A program made the position numbers and the translations under genes. This document shows, piece by piece, positions 32,262 through 42,066 of a stretch of 54,538 bases of DNA. This DNA is from Bacillota bacterium (GTDB lineage: Bacteria > Bacillota > Clostridia > Peptostreptococcales > Anaerovoracaceae): positions 1 through 54,538 of the forward strand of contig JAFPXY010000009.1 of NCBI GenBank assembly GCA_017394515.1, read 5' to 3'. Below the pieces are notes generated by a model, which saw nothing but the letters and a program-made list of their open reading frames with translations, was not told the origin of the DNA and searched no databases. Every line of letters starts with the position of its first letter. The first letter of the stretch is position 1.

Positions 32262-34092
32262 GGCGCACCTCCTCTCCTCTGATTCCCAGCTGGATGTCAT
32301 AGATCTTCTGGTAGATACCACCGGAGCTCTTGAGCTCGCTGGGGGTTCCCTGCTCTATGATCCTGCCCTTATCCAGGACGACTACCTTATCAGCTCTTGA
32401 AAGGGTGGTGATCCTGTGGGAAATGATGATTATGGTGGCGGTGCCGAAGCGCTCTTCAAGGGAAGCTCTGATCTTAGCGTCCGTCTGGTTATCCACGGCG
32501 GAAAGTGAATCATCAAAGATCATTATGGGCGCGTTCTGAGTGAGGGCTCTGGCTATGGCCGCTCTCTGCTTCTGACCTCCCGAAAGGGTCACGCCGCGCT
32601 CTCCAACGAAGGTGTCGTAGCCTTCCGTGAAACCATCGATGGCTTCCGTAAGGCAGGCCGCTTCTGAAGCACGCTCAATATCTTCAAGCTGCAGATGGTC
32701 ACCTGCGATACCTATATTATCCCTGAGAGATCTTGAGAAAAGATATGGCTCCTGAAGTACCAGGGCTATGTTCTGTCTCAGATGATGGGTCTTGATCTCT
32801 CGGATGTCTTTGCCTCCTATGGTGATCCTGCCGGAGCCTTCGGGTATATCGTAGAGCTTGTCAAGAAGTAGCATCAGCGTACTCTTGCCGGAGCCGGTAC
32901 CGCCCAGAATTCCCAGAGTGGTACCCGCGGGAACATCTATGTTGATGTTCTCCAGTACGTTATGACCCTCTTCATAGGCAAAGGTTATATTCTCAAATTT
33001 GATGTCCCCGGTCATATCCCATTTGACAGCACCGGCGGCATCCTGCTCTTCTTTGGAGTCCATGATGTAGGCCAGACGGTCCAGGGATACTCCGGCCTTG
33101 GCCATCTCCGAAAGCATTCTTCCCAGTCTCCTTATGGGGAAGCTGAGCATGCCGTTATATGATACGAAAGCGATATACTCGCCTGCGGTCATCTCACCCT
33201 TAACGGTAAGCACCGCTCCGAAGACCGTAACTAAGAGTATCTGCAGTCCGCAGAGCACGTCCTGAATGGAAAAGAACTTTCCGATGACGTGTCCCATGTG
33301 GACCCAGAGACTGCAATAGTAGTTGTTCATCTTCTCAAATCTGTCTCTCTCAAACCTCTCATTGGCGAAAGCTCTTACCACCCTCACTCCAGTTAAATTC
33401 TCCTGAACGATGTCCGATACCTTACCTTCGTTCTCGTCACACTCCTTAAATCCAGTGTGCATCTCCTTTCTGAAGATGACGGAATACGCCAGGATCACGG
33501 GGATCGGCGCTGTGGCGATGAAGGCCATCTTTACGTTCATGGAGAACATGAAGTAAAGAGACATGACGATCAGTATGGAGATCCTGAAGACCGCCGTCAT
33601 CTGCTCTGCCACGAAGGTCCTCATGCGATCCACGTCGGTGGTGCAGCGTTGGATGATATCTCCGGTGGAATTCTTCATGTGCCAGGCATAAGGCAATCTG
33701 GAGATATGTGAGAAAAGCGTATCTCTCATATTCTTTACCAGAACTTCTGAGCCTGCAGTATTGAGCATGGTGGTGCCGAACTGTGCAGCTACCCTGATGA
33801 GTCCCAGGCCGGCTATGGCGATGGCCGGTATCCAAAGGTGCTGACCTATGTATTCGAAGCCGCCCAAATCCTCCACCAGACCATTAACTACAGCCGGGAA
33901 GTTGGATGGCTTGCCGCCTATGGCGTTATCGATGGTGCCTCTGATGATCTGCGGATTCAGCATGTCCACAAAGGTCATCAGAGTCGAGCAAAGAATGCTC
34001 AGCACAAATAGAAGCTTGCTGCCCTTAAGAAAGCGCAGCAGAAGCTCCGTGTTCGATTTATTATTTTTTGCGTTTACTGTATTATGATCCAT
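32254..34092 (-). CDS. ABC exporter subunit (half-transporter), partner A with non-canonical Walker B
   Basis: 612 residues. Six-helix membrane domain (about 25-330), then an ATPase with Walker A GGTGSGKST, a canonical signature LSGGQKQR, and Walker B IMIFDDSLSAVD in which aspartate replaces the catalytic glutamate. Together with the next gene this gives one competent and one degenerate ATP site, the hallmark of heterodimeric exporters. No neighbouring regulator or substrate gene points to the cargo. Confidence 0.92.
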   Translation of the reverse strand: MDHNTVNAKNNKSNTELLLRFLKGSKLLFVLSILCSTLMTFVDMLNPQIIRGTIDNAIGGKPSNFPAVVNGLVEDLGGFEYIGQHLWIPAIAIAGLGLIRVAAQFGTTMLNTAGSEVLVKNMRDTLFSHISRLPYAWHMKNSTGDIIQRCTTDVDRMRTFVAEQMTAVFRISILIVMSLYFMFSMNVKMAFIATAPIPVILAYSVIFRKEMHTGFKECDENEGKVSDIVQENLTGVRVVRAFANERFERDRFEKMNNYYCSLWVHMGHVIGKFFSIQDVLCGLQILLVTVFGAVLTVKGEMTAGEYIAFVSYNGMLSFPIRRLGRMLSEMAKAGVSLDRLAYIMDSKEEQDAAGAVKWDMTGDIKFENITFAYEEGHNVLENINIDVPAGTTLGILGGTGSGKSTLMLLLDKLYDIPEGSGRITIGGKDIREIKTHHLRQNIALVLQEPYLFSRSLRDNIGIAGDHLQLEDIERASEAACLTEAIDGFTEGYDTFVGERGVTLSGGQKQRAAIARALTQNAPIMIFDDSLSAVDNQTDAKIRASLEERFGTATIIIISHRITTLSRADKVVVLDKGRIIEQGTPSELKSSGGIYQKIYDIQLGIRGEEVRHD

Positions 34093-34184
34093 AAATCTCT
34101 CTCTAAAATGTGGTTCCCTATCATTATAGCATAACGATATGCCTTTTGATATTCCGATATTTAATAATCTCTTGCCCCTGTATC

Positions 34185-34214
34185 AAAAAACAGCGGGCCC
34201 GAAGACCCGCCGTT
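34185..34214 (-). terminator. Terminator after hbd
   Basis: On the minus strand GCGGGTC-TTCG-GGCCCGC, a stable UUCG-loop hairpin extended by AAC and GTT on the flanks, followed by TTTTTTG. Confidence 0.9.
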
Positions 34215-34234
34215 TATGATTCGTCAAAAAATCA

Positions 34235-35083
34235 TTATTTTGCGTAGTTATAGAATCCTTCGCCAGACTTACGTCCAAGCTTACCAGCTCTAACCATCTT
34301 TCTAAGAAGAGTATGAGCTCTGTACTTAGGATCACCGAATTCCTTATAGAGAACGTCCATGATAGCTAAGCATACATCGAGTCCGATGAGGTCGCCCAGC
34401 TCAAGGGGTCCCATGGGGTGGTTAGCACCAAGCTTCATAGCGGTGTCGATTCCTTCTACGGAAGCAACGCCGTCAGCATAGATGCCGATACCTTCGTTGA
34501 TCATAGGGATAAGAATTCTGTTTACTACGAATCCGGGGGCTTCTGCAACTTCTACAGGAGTCTTGCCAAGGATCTGGGTGAGTTCAAGGATGGTAGCCTT
34601 GGTCTCTTCAGATGTGGTAAGTCCGCAGATGATCTCTACAAGCTTCATTGCAGGTACGGGATTGAAGAAGTGCATTCCGATAACCTTGTCAGGTCTGCCG
34701 GATGCAACTGCGATCTCTGTGATTGAAAGTGAGGATGTATTAGTAGCGATGATGGTATCAGGCTTGCAGATCTCGTTGAGCTGTGCAAATAATGCCTTCT
34801 TGGCTTCCATATCCTCTGTAGCTGCTTCGATTACAAGATCAGCATCTGCGATGATGTTGATATCTGTGGAGCCGTGTACTCTTCCGAAGATCTCATCAGC
34901 CTCAGCCTGTTCCATCTTGCCCTTAGCAACCATTCTGTCCAGGTTCTTCTTAACGGTAGCGAGACCCTTCTCGATGGAAGTTTCACGTCTTGCTCTCATT
35001 ACGACTTCATAACCCTTCTGTGCACAAACCTGAATAATGCCTGCACCCATTGTGCCTGTTCCTAAAACGCCAATTTTCTTCAT
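34235..35083 (-). CDS. hbd: 3-hydroxybutyryl-CoA dehydrogenase
   Basis: 282 residues, exactly the family size. NAD-binding GTGTMGAGI at the N-terminus; the catalytic histidine in [16 protein letters not shown]; conserved NTSSLSI, and [14 protein letters not shown] in the dimerisation domain. It reduces acetoacetyl-CoA to 3-hydroxybutyryl-CoA in butyrate formation, or runs in reverse. It is a single-gene transcript here (own terminator, AAGGAGG before the start), apart from thl/crt/bcd genes that usually accompany it. Confidence 0.95.
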   Translation of the reverse strand: MKKIGVLGTGTMGAGIIQVCAQKGYEVVMRARRETSIEKGLATVKKNLDRMVAKGKMEQAEADEIFGRVHGSTDINIIADADLVIEAATEDMEAKKALFAQLNEICKPDTIIATNTSSLSITEIAVASGRPDKVIGMHFFNPVPAMKLVEIICGLTTSEETKATILELTQILGKTPVEVAEAPGFVVNRILIPMINEGIGIYADGVASVEGIDTAMKLGANHPMGPLELGDLIGLDVCLAIMDVLYKEFGDPKYRAHTLLRKMVRAGKLGRKSGEGFYNYAK

Positions 35084-35350
35084 TTAATTATGCCTCCTTA
35101 ATATAATATGCGGATTGCTTTCTAGTATAATGGCTCTGTTAAATTATTAACCGCCATACATCTATAATTATAACATAAAGTAGTAGAAAAGAAACCCTCT
35201 TTTGTGATTTTATGATGTATTTTTTGAAATACGTAGCACTTTTAGCACTTGAGGTTGTTAATTTTAAGTCATTAATCATATAATGAATATCTATTTCATG
35301 CCTTTCCATGTTATTATACAATTGTATATATTTAATATTTGGAGACAAAA

Positions 35351-37378
35351 ATGGATAATAAAAGAGCATCTATGACTTTGCGAGAGATCTGCAACTATCT
35401 TTGCGTCGATCTTCCGAAAAAATACGAAAGCATAGCGGACGAAGAGCAAACGCTCTGTTTTCGTTCGAAATACATCAAACCCGGCGACATCTATATGGTA
35501 CTCAGATCCTATGAGGATTATAATTTCAAGAAAAAAACATCTAAAGACCAATATCAGGAAGCTATCGACCATAAAGCTAAAATGATAATAATGGGTAAGG
35601 ATGTATTCTACGATTGCGGTCTGAAGGAAGAAGACTACCCTGTCTTACTGCTGGATGAACCTCAAAAAAGCGTAGCTTCATTTTTCAGCAAACTGAGCAG
35701 CGTACATGATCATGTAGTAATGATCACCGGAAGCATCGGTAAGACTACTACGAAGGATATCTGCGCTACCGTCGCGGAAAGAAACTTCAATAGTTTTGCT
35801 AATGCCAAGAACACCAACACCCCCGCCCAGACTGCCAAATTCATTTATAACGAATCTCTTAATCCGAGAGAAGTATATATACAGGAATGTGGTGCAGGTT
35901 ATAGGACTACCGTTGAGTTAGCGTCTGAGCTGCTGAAACCGGACATTTTCATTCTTACAAATGTACTTGGACATCATTTGCAGATCTTCAAGACCATGGA
36001 GAATATCTTTAATGAAAAGGTCAGTCCCGATAACCATATGAAGCCTGATGGAGTCATCATTACCAATTACGATGATGAGCGGATCAGAGATCACAGTTTC
36101 AAGCATAGAGTGATCAGTTTCGCGGTAGAAAACGATCAGGTAGATTACAAGGCAAACAATTTAGTTCAAAAGGCTGATCTACTGTCCTTTGATATTTTCG
36201 AAAGAGAATCCGGCATCAGCACTCATGTCAAAGTCAGACTTCTCGGTAAACATAACGCATATAATGTTCTAGCTGCCTTTGCTCTTGGAAGAATCCTGGG
36301 AGTCAGTCGCGAAAAGCTCGCTAAGGATCTGAGCCATTACAGGCCGGAAGGCGTAAGGCAGAACATCCAAAACGTTGGTGGGGTGACCATTGATATGGAC
36401 TGCTATAACGTAAGTGAAGAGTCTATCATTTCTATGCTCGAAGCTGGCTTTGGCTTCCCTCTCGAGGACGGTGGCAGAAGGATTGCTCTTTTAGGAGGCG
36501 AAAACAAGCTTGGAAATGACATGAAGACACGCTCGATCGCCTTTGGCAAAAAACTGAGAAAAATGCACTTCGATAAATATCTTCTTTGCGGTACCGAAGA
36601 TACTTCTACTGCAGCACTTAAGCATTTTGGAGATGCACAGGATATATACGAAGGTTATTCCAAGTTCTTGTCAAAAAAGCCTAAAAAATGCGAATTGCTT
36701 CTCGATATGGATCAGATGGTGGACAGTCTTAAAAGGAATGTCAAGAGAAACGACCTCCTTATGGTCAAAGGCATCTACTATCTGAATATGCCTATTGCGG
36801 TGGATAAGGTTTTCGGCACATCCTATTCTTATTCACTCTCTCATAACGTATCTCGCACCACCACCATTCAGGAAGGCATTTATACGGTATCCCTGATTCC
36901 TGCCATGAAAGAAGTAGTCATCAAGGCCGTTGACATTTCAGATGGTAAACTCATCATCCCTGATAGCGTATCCGGCTATCCAGTCATCAGGATAGCTCCC
37001 GGGGCCTTCTCTTCAAGAGAGGATATCAAAGAAGTTCAACTGGGCAACAGCCTTAAGAACATTGGCGAAGAAGCCTTCCTGGAGTGTACCGGCCTTAAGA
37101 ATCTGACCATTCCGGGTAATGTTCTTGTCATAGAGAAAGATGCCTTCAGTACTTGCAGCGGACTGGAAAAGGTAAAGATCGAAAGTGGGATAACGCACAT
37201 CGGAATGGGGGCGTTCAGAGAGTGTACAGCACTGAGTTCTGTAGAGATTCCCGATACGGTCGGTATGATTGAGGAGGATGCCTTCGATAATTGTGACGAT
37301 CTTACGATCATCTGCAGCAGAGATTCTTTTGCGCATAAATATGCCGAAGAAAACAGCATCAAGGTGGAACTGATATAA
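35351..37378 (+). CDS. MurF-like Mur ligase fused to BspA-type leucine-rich repeats (copy 1)
   Basis: 675 residues; no signal peptide. Residues 1-490 follow MurF: substrate-binding N-terminal domain (YIKPGDIYMVLRS), P-loop TGSIGKTTTKD (126-136), TNVLGHHLQIF and NEKVSP (position of the carbamylated lysine), GKHNAYNVLAAFALG, and in the third domain DCYNVSEESI (MurF has DxYNANPxSM) and RRIALLGGENKLG. Residues 525-675 are about five 23-24-residue LRR_5 repeats (IPDSV, AFSSREDI, AFLECTGLKNLTIPGNV, AFRECTALSSVEIPDTV) ending SFAHKYAEENSIKVELI. ATG 35351 with GGAGA is preferred over TTG 35339, which lies in the ribosome site. Likely an ATP-dependent amide ligase acting on a wall precursor; the LRR role is unknown. 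Confidence 0.85.
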   Translation: MDNKRASMTLREICNYLCVDLPKKYESIADEEQTLCFRSKYIKPGDIYMVLRSYEDYNFKKKTSKDQYQEAIDHKAKMIIMGKDVFYDCGLKEEDYPVLLLDEPQKSVASFFSKLSSVHDHVVMITGSIGKTTTKDICATVAERNFNSFANAKNTNTPAQTAKFIYNESLNPREVYIQECGAGYRTTVELASELLKPDIFILTNVLGHHLQIFKTMENIFNEKVSPDNHMKPDGVIITNYDDERIRDHSFKHRVISFAVENDQVDYKANNLVQKADLLSFDIFERESGISTHVKVRLLGKHNAYNVLAAFALGRILGVSREKLAKDLSHYRPEGVRQNIQNVGGVTIDMDCYNVSEESIISMLEAGFGFPLEDGGRRIALLGGENKLGNDMKTRSIAFGKKLRKMHFDKYLLCGTEDTSTAALKHFGDAQDIYEGYSKFLSKKPKKCELLLDMDQMVDSLKRNVKRNDLLMVKGIYYLNMPIAVDKVFGTSYSYSLSHNVSRTTTIQEGIYTVSLIPAMKEVVIKAVDISDGKLIIPDSVSGYPVIRIAPGAFSSREDIKEVQLGNSLKNIGEEAFLECTGLKNLTIPGNVLVIEKDAFSTCSGLEKVKIESGITHIGMGAFRECTALSSVEIPDTVGMIEEDAFDNCDDLTIICSRDSFAHKYAEENSIKVELI

Positions 37379-37400
37379 ACATAAGCATAAAATCTGTTTT

Positions 37401-37440
37401 AAAACCCCAAAAGTGCCTTATCTTCTGGGGTTTTATGCTT
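37401..37440 (+). terminator. Terminator between the two Mur-ligase/LRR genes
   Basis: AAAACCCC (37401-37408) pairs with GGGGTTTT (37427-37434), followed by ATGCTTTTGC. Each paralogue is therefore probably transcribed alone. Confidence 0.75.
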
Positions 37441-37535
37441 TTGCTGTATAAATAATTGATTGAAATTGGTTTTATCTTATTATATAATACAATAGATTGT
37501 TGTTAATCACGAACAAACATTTGGAGGATATATAA

Positions 37536-39554
37536 GTGGATATCAAGCGAACTGAAATAACATTAAAAGAAACTTGTGACTTACTTGAAACTGAAATTCC
37601 CGATAAATTCAAAGACAGAGCCGATGAAAAGCTCAGCCTCTGCTTCCATTTCAAGAACGTCAAGCCCGGCGATACTTATCTGATGCTGAGATCCTATGAA
37701 GGATATTCCGGCAAAGGTCTCACCACAAAGGACCAGTATGATGATGCCATCGACAAAGGCGCTAAACTAATCATAATGAGCAGAGATTATTTTGAATCTT
37801 TCGGCATCAGCGAGGACGATTTCCCGGTTATCCTTATAGACAATGCCAGGGAAAAGATCTCAAATTTCTTCAGAAAGCTCAAGAGTGTCCACGGACACAC
37901 GGTAATGATCACCGGAAGTATCGGCAAGACCACCACAAAGGACCTCTGCGCTACCGTTGCCGAAAAGAACTTTCATTACTACGCCAACTCCAAAAATACC
38001 AACACTCTCGTACAAGCAGCAAAGCATGTCTTCGCGGAATCCCTGAATCCCAGAGAAGTTTTCATCCAGGAGACAGGTATGGGCTATAAGGAATCCGTAG
38101 AGTTAGCTTCCGAAATGCTGGAGCCTGATATTTTCATCCTTACCAATATTTACAAGCATCATCTGCTTGCTTTGGGAAGCTATGAGAACATAATCTACGA
38201 AAAGACCAGTCCAGACAAGCATATGGCTCCCAACGGAGTGATAATCACAAACTATGATGAAGAAGTCATCAGAAGTCATGAATTCCAGCACAAGGTCATC
38301 AGCTTCGGAGTGAAGAACGAGGATGTGGACTACAGAGCTATCAACCTGGAGCAGAAGTATGACATCCTTGCCCTCGATGTCCTTGAGCGTGAGACAGGAA
38401 TCCAGACTCACCTGGAGGTAAATCTTCTTGGAGAGCACAACGCATACAACATTCTGGCAGCTTATGTCCTTGGAAGAGTTCTGGGAGTTGCCCCAGAAAA
38501 GCTCAATGAGGACTTCAAATCCTATAAGCCTTCCGGCCTTAGACAGAACGTCAGAAACATCGCCGGCATCGTTACCTTCGTAGATTGCTACAACGTAAGT
38601 GAGGAATCCATCAAGGCATCTCTTGAAGCAGGCCTTACCATTCCTCTTGAGAAGGGTGCCAGAAGGATCGCTCTTGTAGGTGGTGAGAACAAGCTCGGCA
38701 AGCAGGTCAAGTCCCGCTCCTATGAATTCGGAAAGACTCTGGGAGATCTGCATTACGATAAGTATATCTTCTGCGGTACAGAAGATACCACCATGTTTGG
38801 ACTGAACCGTTTTGGAGACGGTGCCGATGTCGCCCGTGGCTTCCAGGAAGTTTCCGATATCCCTTCAGAGTATCTGGATACCGTAGACGACATAATGAAG
38901 GCCATACAGACAAACGTCAAGCGAGGAGACCTCATGGTGCTGAAGGGCGTATGGCGTATAGGCATGCCCATCGCCATGGATAAACTCTTTGGAACCTCCT
39001 TCTCCTATGGATTCTCCCAGCTTACCACTGGCAAAAAACGTGTTAAGGGCAAGAACTGCCGCGGCTACTACATCCCCGCCATGGATGTAGTGGAAGTTAC
39101 CAGAATCAAAGCCATTGACGGTAAAATCCAAGTTCCTGATGATATTGAGGGATATTCGATCAGCAGGATAGCATCTGAGACCTTTGCTTCAAATTCGGAA
39201 ATCACTTCTGTAGATTTCGGGCATAGTTTAAAGAATATAAGCGCTGAGCTCTTCAAGAACTGCACCGGTCTCACAGAGATCACGGTTCCCGGAAACGTCA
39301 AAATGATAGAAGAAAACGCCTTCAACGGTTGTACCGGTCTTGAAAACGTTATCCTCGAAGACGGCGTTCTCCACATCTCAGAAGGCGCCTTCGCTGACTG
39401 CGGAGCTCTTAAGACCCTCGCGATCCCTGACTCTGTCGGCATGATCGAAGAAAATGCCTTTGAAAACTGTGATATTCTCAAAATCAGATGCAGCAAGGAT
39501 TCCTTCGCTCATAAGTATGCAGAATCCAACAACATCGAAGTTGAACTTGTATAG
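37536..39554 (+). CDS. MurF-like Mur ligase fused to BspA-type leucine-rich repeats (copy 2)
   Basis: 672 residues, a paralogue of the previous gene over its full length, with the same P-loop TGSIGKTTTKD, TNIYKHHLLAL, GEHNAYNILAAYVLG, DCYNVSEESIKASL, RRIALVGGENKLG, and the same C-terminal LRR block ending SFAHKYAESNNIEVELV. Start is GTG 37536 with GGAGG eight bases ahead. Divergence is spread along the whole chain, so the duplication is not recent and both copies have been kept. Predicted cytoplasmic. Possible roles are alternative stem-peptide ligation or modification of another UDP- or lipid-linked precursor. Confidence 0.85.
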   Translation: MDIKRTEITLKETCDLLETEIPDKFKDRADEKLSLCFHFKNVKPGDTYLMLRSYEGYSGKGLTTKDQYDDAIDKGAKLIIMSRDYFESFGISEDDFPVILIDNAREKISNFFRKLKSVHGHTVMITGSIGKTTTKDLCATVAEKNFHYYANSKNTNTLVQAAKHVFAESLNPREVFIQETGMGYKESVELASEMLEPDIFILTNIYKHHLLALGSYENIIYEKTSPDKHMAPNGVIITNYDEEVIRSHEFQHKVISFGVKNEDVDYRAINLEQKYDILALDVLERETGIQTHLEVNLLGEHNAYNILAAYVLGRVLGVAPEKLNEDFKSYKPSGLRQNVRNIAGIVTFVDCYNVSEESIKASLEAGLTIPLEKGARRIALVGGENKLGKQVKSRSYEFGKTLGDLHYDKYIFCGTEDTTMFGLNRFGDGADVARGFQEVSDIPSEYLDTVDDIMKAIQTNVKRGDLMVLKGVWRIGMPIAMDKLFGTSFSYGFSQLTTGKKRVKGKNCRGYYIPAMDVVEVTRIKAIDGKIQVPDDIEGYSISRIASETFASNSEITSVDFGHSLKNISAELFKNCTGLTEITVPGNVKMIEENAFNGCTGLENVILEDGVLHISEGAFADCGALKTLAIPDSVGMIEENAFENCDILKIRCSKDSFAHKYAESNNIEVELV

Positions 39555-39573
39555 CAATAACGACTATAAAAAT

Positions 39574-39602
39574 GGCAGCTCATTAAGGGCTGCCGTTTTT
39601 TG
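39574..39602 (+). terminator. Terminator after copy 2 of the Mur-ligase/LRR gene
   Basis: GGCAGC (39574-39579) pairs with GCTGCC (39589-39594), followed by GTTTTTTG. It faces the convergent ybaK gene. Confidence 0.85.
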
Positions 39603-39616
39603 TTTTCTTTATTCTA

Positions 39617-40105
39617 TCAGACCAGATCCGCAAAGCTCAGCTTCACGGCTTTCTCCAGATCTTCAGGCTTCAATTCTATCTGATAGCCCACCTTGCCGGC
39701 GCTCACAAACATGCGGTCATAGAGGAGCGCCATCTCATGTATATATGTCGGAAAAGCCTTTTTCATGCCGATGGGTGAACAGCCGCCGTGGACATAGCCT
39801 GTCAAAGGAAGCAATTCCTTCTGCTTTATCATGGCTATGGATTTCTCGCCGCAGGCAGCTGCCGCCTTCTTCAAGTCCAGCTCATCTCCCACGGGAATCA
39901 CGAATACGTAGTAGGCTTTGGACCTGCCCTGGGTCACCAGAGTCTTAAACACCCTAGTTGGATCCTCCCCGAGAAGCTCAGCTATCTCCTCGCCCGTCAT
40001 GGTGGCGTCAGGCACATAGCTGTGGCTTTCATAGGGAATCTTCAGGCTGTCCAGGACTCGCATGACGTTGGTCTTTTCTGTTTTGTCTTTATTTTTTTGC
40101 TTCAT
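39617..40105 (-). CDS. ybaK: YbaK/EbsC-family aminoacyl-tRNA deacylase
   Basis: 162 residues. YbaK hydrolyses Cys-tRNA(Pro) made by mischarging. The YbaK/ProX fold is clear: YVPDATMTGEEIAELLGEDP, RVFKTLVTQG with the key lysine, and YVHGGCSPIGMKKAFPTYI. The start is less certain: ATG 40105 has AAAGG very close, and no other start has a better site. It is the last gene of the hslO-ddl operon, 9 bp after the DUF1846 gene. Confidence 0.92.
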   Translation of the reverse strand: MKQKNKDKTEKTNVMRVLDSLKIPYESHSYVPDATMTGEEIAELLGEDPTRVFKTLVTQGRSKAYYVFVIPVGDELDLKKAAAACGEKSIAMIKQKELLPLTGYVHGGCSPIGMKKAFPTYIHEMALLYDRMFVSAGKVGYQIELKPEDLEKAVKLSFADLV

Positions 40106-40114
40106 TCCTTTGAC

Positions 40115-41626
40115 TTATCCCAGATACAGATTGGTGGTCAGGTATTCAGGATCGCAGGTAACGTCGATTCCCATAGATCTCAAGGTCTGCTCGTCGTTCT
40201 CTGAAAGTATGGCAGTGCAGTGCGCCTTGCAGCCGTTGAGCTTTTCAAGCATGCCTACGGTCCTGTTGGCGTACTCGTTCATATCCGCCGAAATGGAAAG
40301 GGCTGTCAGGATATCATCCACGTTCAGGGATGTCCTGTCGTGGTGCAAAATATTCACCTTCAAGTTCTGGATATTGTTGAATACTTCAGGTGAGATTACG
40401 TACATGGGATCAGGAAGGCCTGCCAGCTTCTTTACAGCATTCAGGATGCATGCGCCGGCTGCTACCATTCTTCTGGAGGAACGTCCCGTTACGATGGAAC
40501 CATCGGGAAGCTCCATAGCCATTACTACAACGTTCAGGTATTTCTTGTCGATCTCCTGTTTCTTAAGTGCGTACTCTCTTGCAGGGGTGACCACAGCTCT
40601 GTCGGTCTCCTTAGCTCCCACGTCCTTCATGAGGAGCTCGGATCTCTCGAGAACCTTGGAGTCGATCTTGCCCTTCTTGTAGTCCACCTTGGCCATCATG
40701 AATCTTCTGATGATCTCCTGGATGGCTGCTTCTCTCACCACTTCGTCATCGGTGATGCAGAAGCCTACTCTGTTAACGCCCATATCTGTCGGGCTCTGAT
40801 ACTCTGACTCGCCGGTAATGGTATCGATGATCCTCTTGATGACCGGGAAGACCTCCAGGTCGCGGTTGTAGTTGACCGCCTTTTCGCCATATGCTTCAAG
40901 GTGGAAGCTGTCTATCATGTTTACGTCCTTAAGGTCAGCGGTGGCTGCTTCATAGGCGATGTTTACAGGGTGCTTAAGAGGAAGGTTCCATACGGGGAAG
41001 GTCTCGAACTTGGCGTAGCGTACTCTTCTTCCCAGCTTGTATTCGTGATAGAGCTGGGAGAGGCAGGTGGCCAGTTTACCGGAACCGCCGCCCGGGGCGG
41101 AGACTACGATCAGAGGTTTGGTGACTTCGATATAGGGATTAGCACCATAGCCGTTTTCGGATACGATGGTATCCACATCCGTGGGATAGCCCTTGGTGAA
41201 ATAGTGCTTATATACTTTGATATCTCTCCTCTGGAGCTTGTTGATGAACTGATCCACCGCGGGTGATTCTTGATAGCGGGTGACCACTACGGAATTGATC
41301 TTAAGATCGTATTTCCTGTAAATATCGATGAGCCTCAGGACTTCAAGGTCATAGGTAATGCCGAAATCCTGACGCGTCTTGGAGTTGATGATGTCTCCGG
41401 AGTAGATGCAGATAATGATCTCTGCCTGATCTTTCATCTTTTCCAAAAGCTTGATCTTGGCGTTTTCATCGAAGCCCGGGAGGACTCTCATGGCGTGCTT
41501 GTCGTGAACAAGCTTGCCGCCGAATTCAAGGTACAGCCTTTCGCTGTTCTTTTCATTGATCCTCTCCAAAATGTACTTTGACTGTTCTTCAATGTATTTA
41601 GCCGAATCGAAGCCAATTTTTTGCAT
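40115..41626 (-). CDS. DUF1846-family protein
   Basis: 503 residues from ATG 41626 (GAGGTGG five bases upstream; an in-frame GTG at 41635 overlaps that site and is not preferred). It matches the DUF1846 family along its length: [20 protein letters not shown] near residue 32, an [17 protein letters not shown]-like segment ([19 protein letters not shown]) resembling a nucleotide-binding loop, and [16 protein letters not shown]. Structures exist for streptococcal members but the biochemical role is not settled to my knowledge. It lies 14 bp after the DUF1934 gene in the ddl operon. Confidence 0.9.
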   Translation of the reverse strand: MQKIGFDSAKYIEEQSKYILERINEKNSERLYLEFGGKLVHDKHAMRVLPGFDENAKIKLLEKMKDQAEIIICIYSGDIINSKTRQDFGITYDLEVLRLIDIYRKYDLKINSVVVTRYQESPAVDQFINKLQRRDIKVYKHYFTKGYPTDVDTIVSENGYGANPYIEVTKPLIVVSAPGGGSGKLATCLSQLYHEYKLGRRVRYAKFETFPVWNLPLKHPVNIAYEAATADLKDVNMIDSFHLEAYGEKAVNYNRDLEVFPVIKRIIDTITGESEYQSPTDMGVNRVGFCITDDEVVREAAIQEIIRRFMMAKVDYKKGKIDSKVLERSELLMKDVGAKETDRAVVTPAREYALKKQEIDKKYLNVVVMAMELPDGSIVTGRSSRRMVAAGACILNAVKKLAGLPDPMYVISPEVFNNIQNLKVNILHHDRTSLNVDDILTALSISADMNEYANRTVGMLEKLNGCKAHCTAILSENDEQTLRSMGIDVTCDPEYLTTNLYLG

Positions 41627-41640
41627 AATTTCCACCTCTT

Positions 41641-42066
41641 CTACATAACATCTATGATAAGTTTATTTTTTCCTTCCGCTACGCCTCCCAGGGAGACATC
41701 GTACTCGATGTCGATCTTGCCCTTGGAGGATTCCTTGTCCATGAGATTCTTCACGCTCCTGGTGAGCACCTCGATCTCCATGGGTCCCATGGGCGTGTCG
41801 TAGACCGACGAGAACCGCTTGCCCTCTTCAAAGTAGAGCTCTGTGCCGGGGCCGTTGGAGCCTATCCTCTTCATCTTAAGCGACTTGTCGTCGAACTTAA
41901 GAGTGGTCTTTAGACCCTCCAGCCCCGATATCTCGCTCTCGTCGTAGATCAGATAGCAAAATCCGTTCTTTTCATAGAGACGGCCGTCCGTAATGAACTC
42001 CATCTGATCTTCTTCGACATCGTCAAAGCATTGCTTGCCTGTTATTTTGATCGTTATATCTTTCAT
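41641..42066 (-). CDS. DUF1934-family protein (YwiB-like)
   Basis: 141 residues of beta-barrel type: [60 protein letters not shown]. This is the calycin-like DUF1934 family, usually next to argS or cell-wall genes in Firmicutes; function unknown. Its start lies 44 bp inside the 3' end of ddl, in another frame, so translation probably depends on ddl translation; no strong Shine-Dalgarno is seen. Confidence 0.88.
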   Translation of the reverse strand: MKDITIKITGKQCFDDVEEDQMEFITDGRLYEKNGFCYLIYDESEISGLEGLKTTLKFDDKSLKMKRIGSNGPGTELYFEEGKRFSSVYDTPMGPMEIEVLTRSVKNLMDKESSKGKIDIEYDVSLGGVAEGKNKLIIDVM

